Positions 62,773 through 64,000 of a stretch of DNA of 64,000 nucleotides are shown here, in pieces (within the stretch, counting starts at the first letter, position 1; each line of letters opens with the position of its first letter). Location of the stretch: assembly GCF_002197755.1 (NCBI RefSeq), contig NZ_NHOT01000003.1, positions 558,001 to 622,000 on the forward strand. Direction: 5' to 3'. A program made the translations under genes and the position numbers. Source of the stretch: Pedobacter sp. AJM. GTDB lineage: Bacteria > Bacteroidota > Bacteroidia > Sphingobacteriales > Sphingobacteriaceae. A model generated the notes under the pieces. That model did not search any database. It was given only the letters and a program-made list of their open reading frames with translations, and was not told the origin of the DNA.

Positions 62773-63262
62773 AGGGCTAAGCTGTTCACCATTTTAATTT
62801 AAACCTGCACCCAATATTGCTGATGAATCTGTTTATTGAAAATGAGTGCGTTGGCGTAAAATTTAATGATGGTTAATTTGGTTAAACGATATATGCTTTT
62901 ACCAAATATTGAGCCAATGAATGATCTATGTTGCTCATTTACAGCTGTTCAATCTTCCCGATTTTTGAAAAGGTTTAATGTAAAGCATTTAAACATAGAT
63001 TTTATCAGGAAAAGATGCTTGTATTTATTTTAAAATAATTTTCGTATCACTTATCATACTTCATATAAATCAAAATGTTGTGGGTTTTCAGGGCAATGTG
63101 TAGTGCTTTTATACACGGCACATTGAGATCATAAACTCAAATCATCGATGGCATGGCTGCGAATTTAGACTTGATGAGTTTTAAAAATTAATATTGCAAT
63201 AACCGGAAATTTATAAACCGGAAACAAGCGATAGCAGATAATGCCAATAATAAAATGATGAA
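62773..63262. other. Upstream region of the effector cassette
   Basis: About 490 AT-rich bases with no supported gene and no clear promoter match upstream of the Vgr ATG on the minus strand. It leads into the palindrome cluster at 63263-63371. Confidence 0.4.
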
Positions 63263-63371
63263 TTCCCGAAACAAAAAAAGCCGAAACATTTTTTTGTTTC
63301 GGGAAAATTTGTTTCCAAAATCCGAAACGTTTTTTCTGGAAACAAAAATTTGTTTCGCTAAAAAACGTTTC
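63263..63371. repeat. Cluster of large palindromes built on GAAAC/GTTTC
   Basis: Hairpin 1: TTCCCGAAACAAAAAAA (63263-63279) with TTTTTTTGTTTCGGGAA (63289-63305), 17 bp perfect, 9-base loop. Hairpin 2: GAAACGTTTTTT (63324-63335) with AAAAAACGTTTC (63360-63371), 12 bp, then a 3x3 internal loop, then GAAACAAA (63339-63346) with TTTGTTTC (63349-63356), 8 bp with a 2-base loop. TTTGTTTCC (63308-63316) can pair alternatively with GGAAACAAA (63338-63346). The open frames on both strands here are a by-product of the palindromes and are not genes. Confidence 0.9.
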
Positions 63372-63508
63372 AACATTCGCATTACATACAATAAATGGAC
63401 TTTTTTGAAAAAAACACGCCTGAATAATAGTCAATAATCATGATTAAATTAAAAATTTCGGGATATTTGAATAGTAGTACTAATCATACAGTCAGACTAA
63501 ATTAATAA

Positions 63509-63712
63509 TTAGTACCTCGCCAACCACATAAGTTTTGGATCACATGCTTATATCTTTCAGGAAGAGGATTTGGAGGGGAATTTTTAACCTCTGCCAATGA
63601 GATTATTTCGGCTTATAAAAAGCTTTATAATTGGTTTTCTAATGCTAATGAATGGGTAAATTCTTGTAAAACAAAAGGAAAACGGTGCACGGTATTAAAT
63701 CAGATAAATTAA
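63509..63712 (+). pseudogene. Possible gene remnant without start codon
   Basis: A 67-codon open frame reads CLYLSGRGFGGEFLTSAN, EIISAYKKLYNWF, SNANEWVNSCKTKGKRC and ends at a TAA. It has a protein-like composition, with Trp, Cys and a clear helix (ANEIISAYKKLYNWF). No in-frame start codon exists; two stops (TAA TAA) lie just upstream at 63503-63508. I do not recognise the family. It could be the end of a gene cut off by recombination beside the palindromes. Confidence 0.4.
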
Positions 63713-63732
63713 TTTCTTAAATAATACAGCAG

Positions 63733-63765
63733 CAAACCTTACCGGTTTTAAACTAGTAAGGTTTG
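63733..63765 (-). terminator. Inverted repeat downstream of tatA
   Basis: CAAACCTTAC (63733-63742) and GTAAGGTTTG (63756-63765) pair over 10 bp around a 13-base loop. It begins 19 bases past the tatA stop on the minus strand. There is no clear T tract, so terminator function is plausible but unproved. Confidence 0.55.
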
Positions 63766-63783
63766 TTGGTTATCATAAAAAAT

Positions 63784-63975
63784 TTATTTCGTTTTTTCAT
63801 TAACCGGGGCGGGAACGGGTTCATCCTGCTGGCCTTGCTTAAATTCTTTAATTCCTTTACCTAGGCCTTTCATCAGTTCCGGAATTTTCTTTCCTCCAAA
63901 CAATAATAATATGGCTATGCCAAGGATAATCATTTCCGGGCCGCCCAATAATGCGGCAATTGTAAAATCTTTCAT
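63784..63975 (-). CDS. tatA: Twin-arginine translocase subunit TatA/TatE
   Basis: TatA forms the pore-like oligomer of the twin-arginine export pathway. The 63-residue protein has a short polar N-terminus (MKDFTIAALLGGPEM), one membrane helix (IILGIAILLLFG, about 16-27), the hinge GGKKIPELMKGLGKGIKEF with conserved FG, KIPEL and lysines, and a charged tail. All features and the length fit a TatA/E protein. No tatC or tatB is in the window. It lies next to the palindrome and remnant region, reading away from it. Confidence 0.9.
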   Translation of the reverse strand: MKDFTIAALLGGPEMIILGIAILLLFGGKKIPELMKGLGKGIKEFKQGQQDEPVPAPVNEKTK

Positions 63976-64000
63976 AGGTTCTATGTTTCTGGTATTTTCA

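Noticed and set aside
63263..63371. CRISPR array (GTTTC-like words)
   Set aside because: No regular repeat-spacer period exists, the words form nested hairpins instead, and no cas genes are in the window.
63165..63437. Open frames on both strands over the palindrome cluster
   Set aside because: The reading frames arise because the palindromes lack stops; the peptides are Phe/Lys/Arg repeats that mirror each other.
56559..63783. Prophage
   Set aside because: Vgr and PAAR-like proteins resemble phage spikes, but no capsid, tail-tube, terminase, integrase or lysis genes are present.

Overview
The window is a chromosomal segment of a Bacteroidota bacterium, most likely a Sphingobacteriaceae member close to Pedobacter. 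The evidence is a SusC/SusD pair, promoter boxes of the TAnnTTTG type, long NusB and GlmM forms with the linkage nusB - DUF1573 - yajC - ybbR - coaE, a PUR-alpha-like DUF3276 protein, a Bacteroidota-type Vgr/PAAR effector module, and low-GC DNA with weak Shine-Dalgarno sites. The genus is an inference; no rRNA is present.

Layout. 1-6536: minus-strand housekeeping genes (cydAB terminal oxidase, an exported metallo-beta-lactamase-fold hydrolase, a cysteine desulfurase, glmM). 6928-9634: a plus-strand operon of methyltransferase, PAP2 phosphatase and ZIP metal transporter, then a Uma2-type nuclease gene broken by an in-frame TAG. 9670-15620: minus-strand block of a DUF5522 protein, a ligase-associated-type exonuclease, coaE, ybbR, yajC, DUF1573, nusB and an amino-acid dehydrogenase. 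15809-21935: an ABC exporter, DUF3276, DUF5362, ychF (behind a heptamer tandem repeat), a HAD hydrolase and mgtE. 22445-26876: a susCD pair.

27446-42478 is an exopolysaccharide locus: a half-length TolC-like protein, a Wzz-like protein with a degenerate kinase domain, a Wzy/O-antigen ligase-like polymerase, several glycosyltransferases, a 30-residue membrane microprotein, a Wzx flippase, a GT32-type enzyme and, at its end, a receiver protein translationally linked to a sugar-phosphate transferase that itself carries a pseudo-receiver domain and a four-cysteine insertion. A hybrid histidine kinase lies inside the locus and a giant GAF/PAS hybrid kinase follows it, so polysaccharide output is probably under phosphorelay control.

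47235-56558: a tRNA-Arg(CCG), a kinase-less bacteriophytochrome placed directly before a 1610-residue CheB-CheR-PAS-histidine kinase fusion (a likely red-light signalling pair), a GT39 glycosyltransferase, and a small protein with a ladder of cysteines.

56559-62772 is a minus-strand type VI secretion effector cassette: Vgr spike, an unrecognised adaptor-like protein, a DUF4280 PAAR-like protein ending in an HxxH-type non-specific nuclease toxin domain, two YezG-like immunity genes, a frameshifted SMI1/KNR4 gene, and two tandem 3'-end remnants of the first immunity gene. The rest (62773-64000) holds large nested palindromes, a gene remnant and tatA. The items most worth follow-up are the effector cassette with its immunity-gene graveyard, the phytochrome/CheB-CheR-kinase pair, and the receiver/sugar-transferase pair with the Cys4 insertion.
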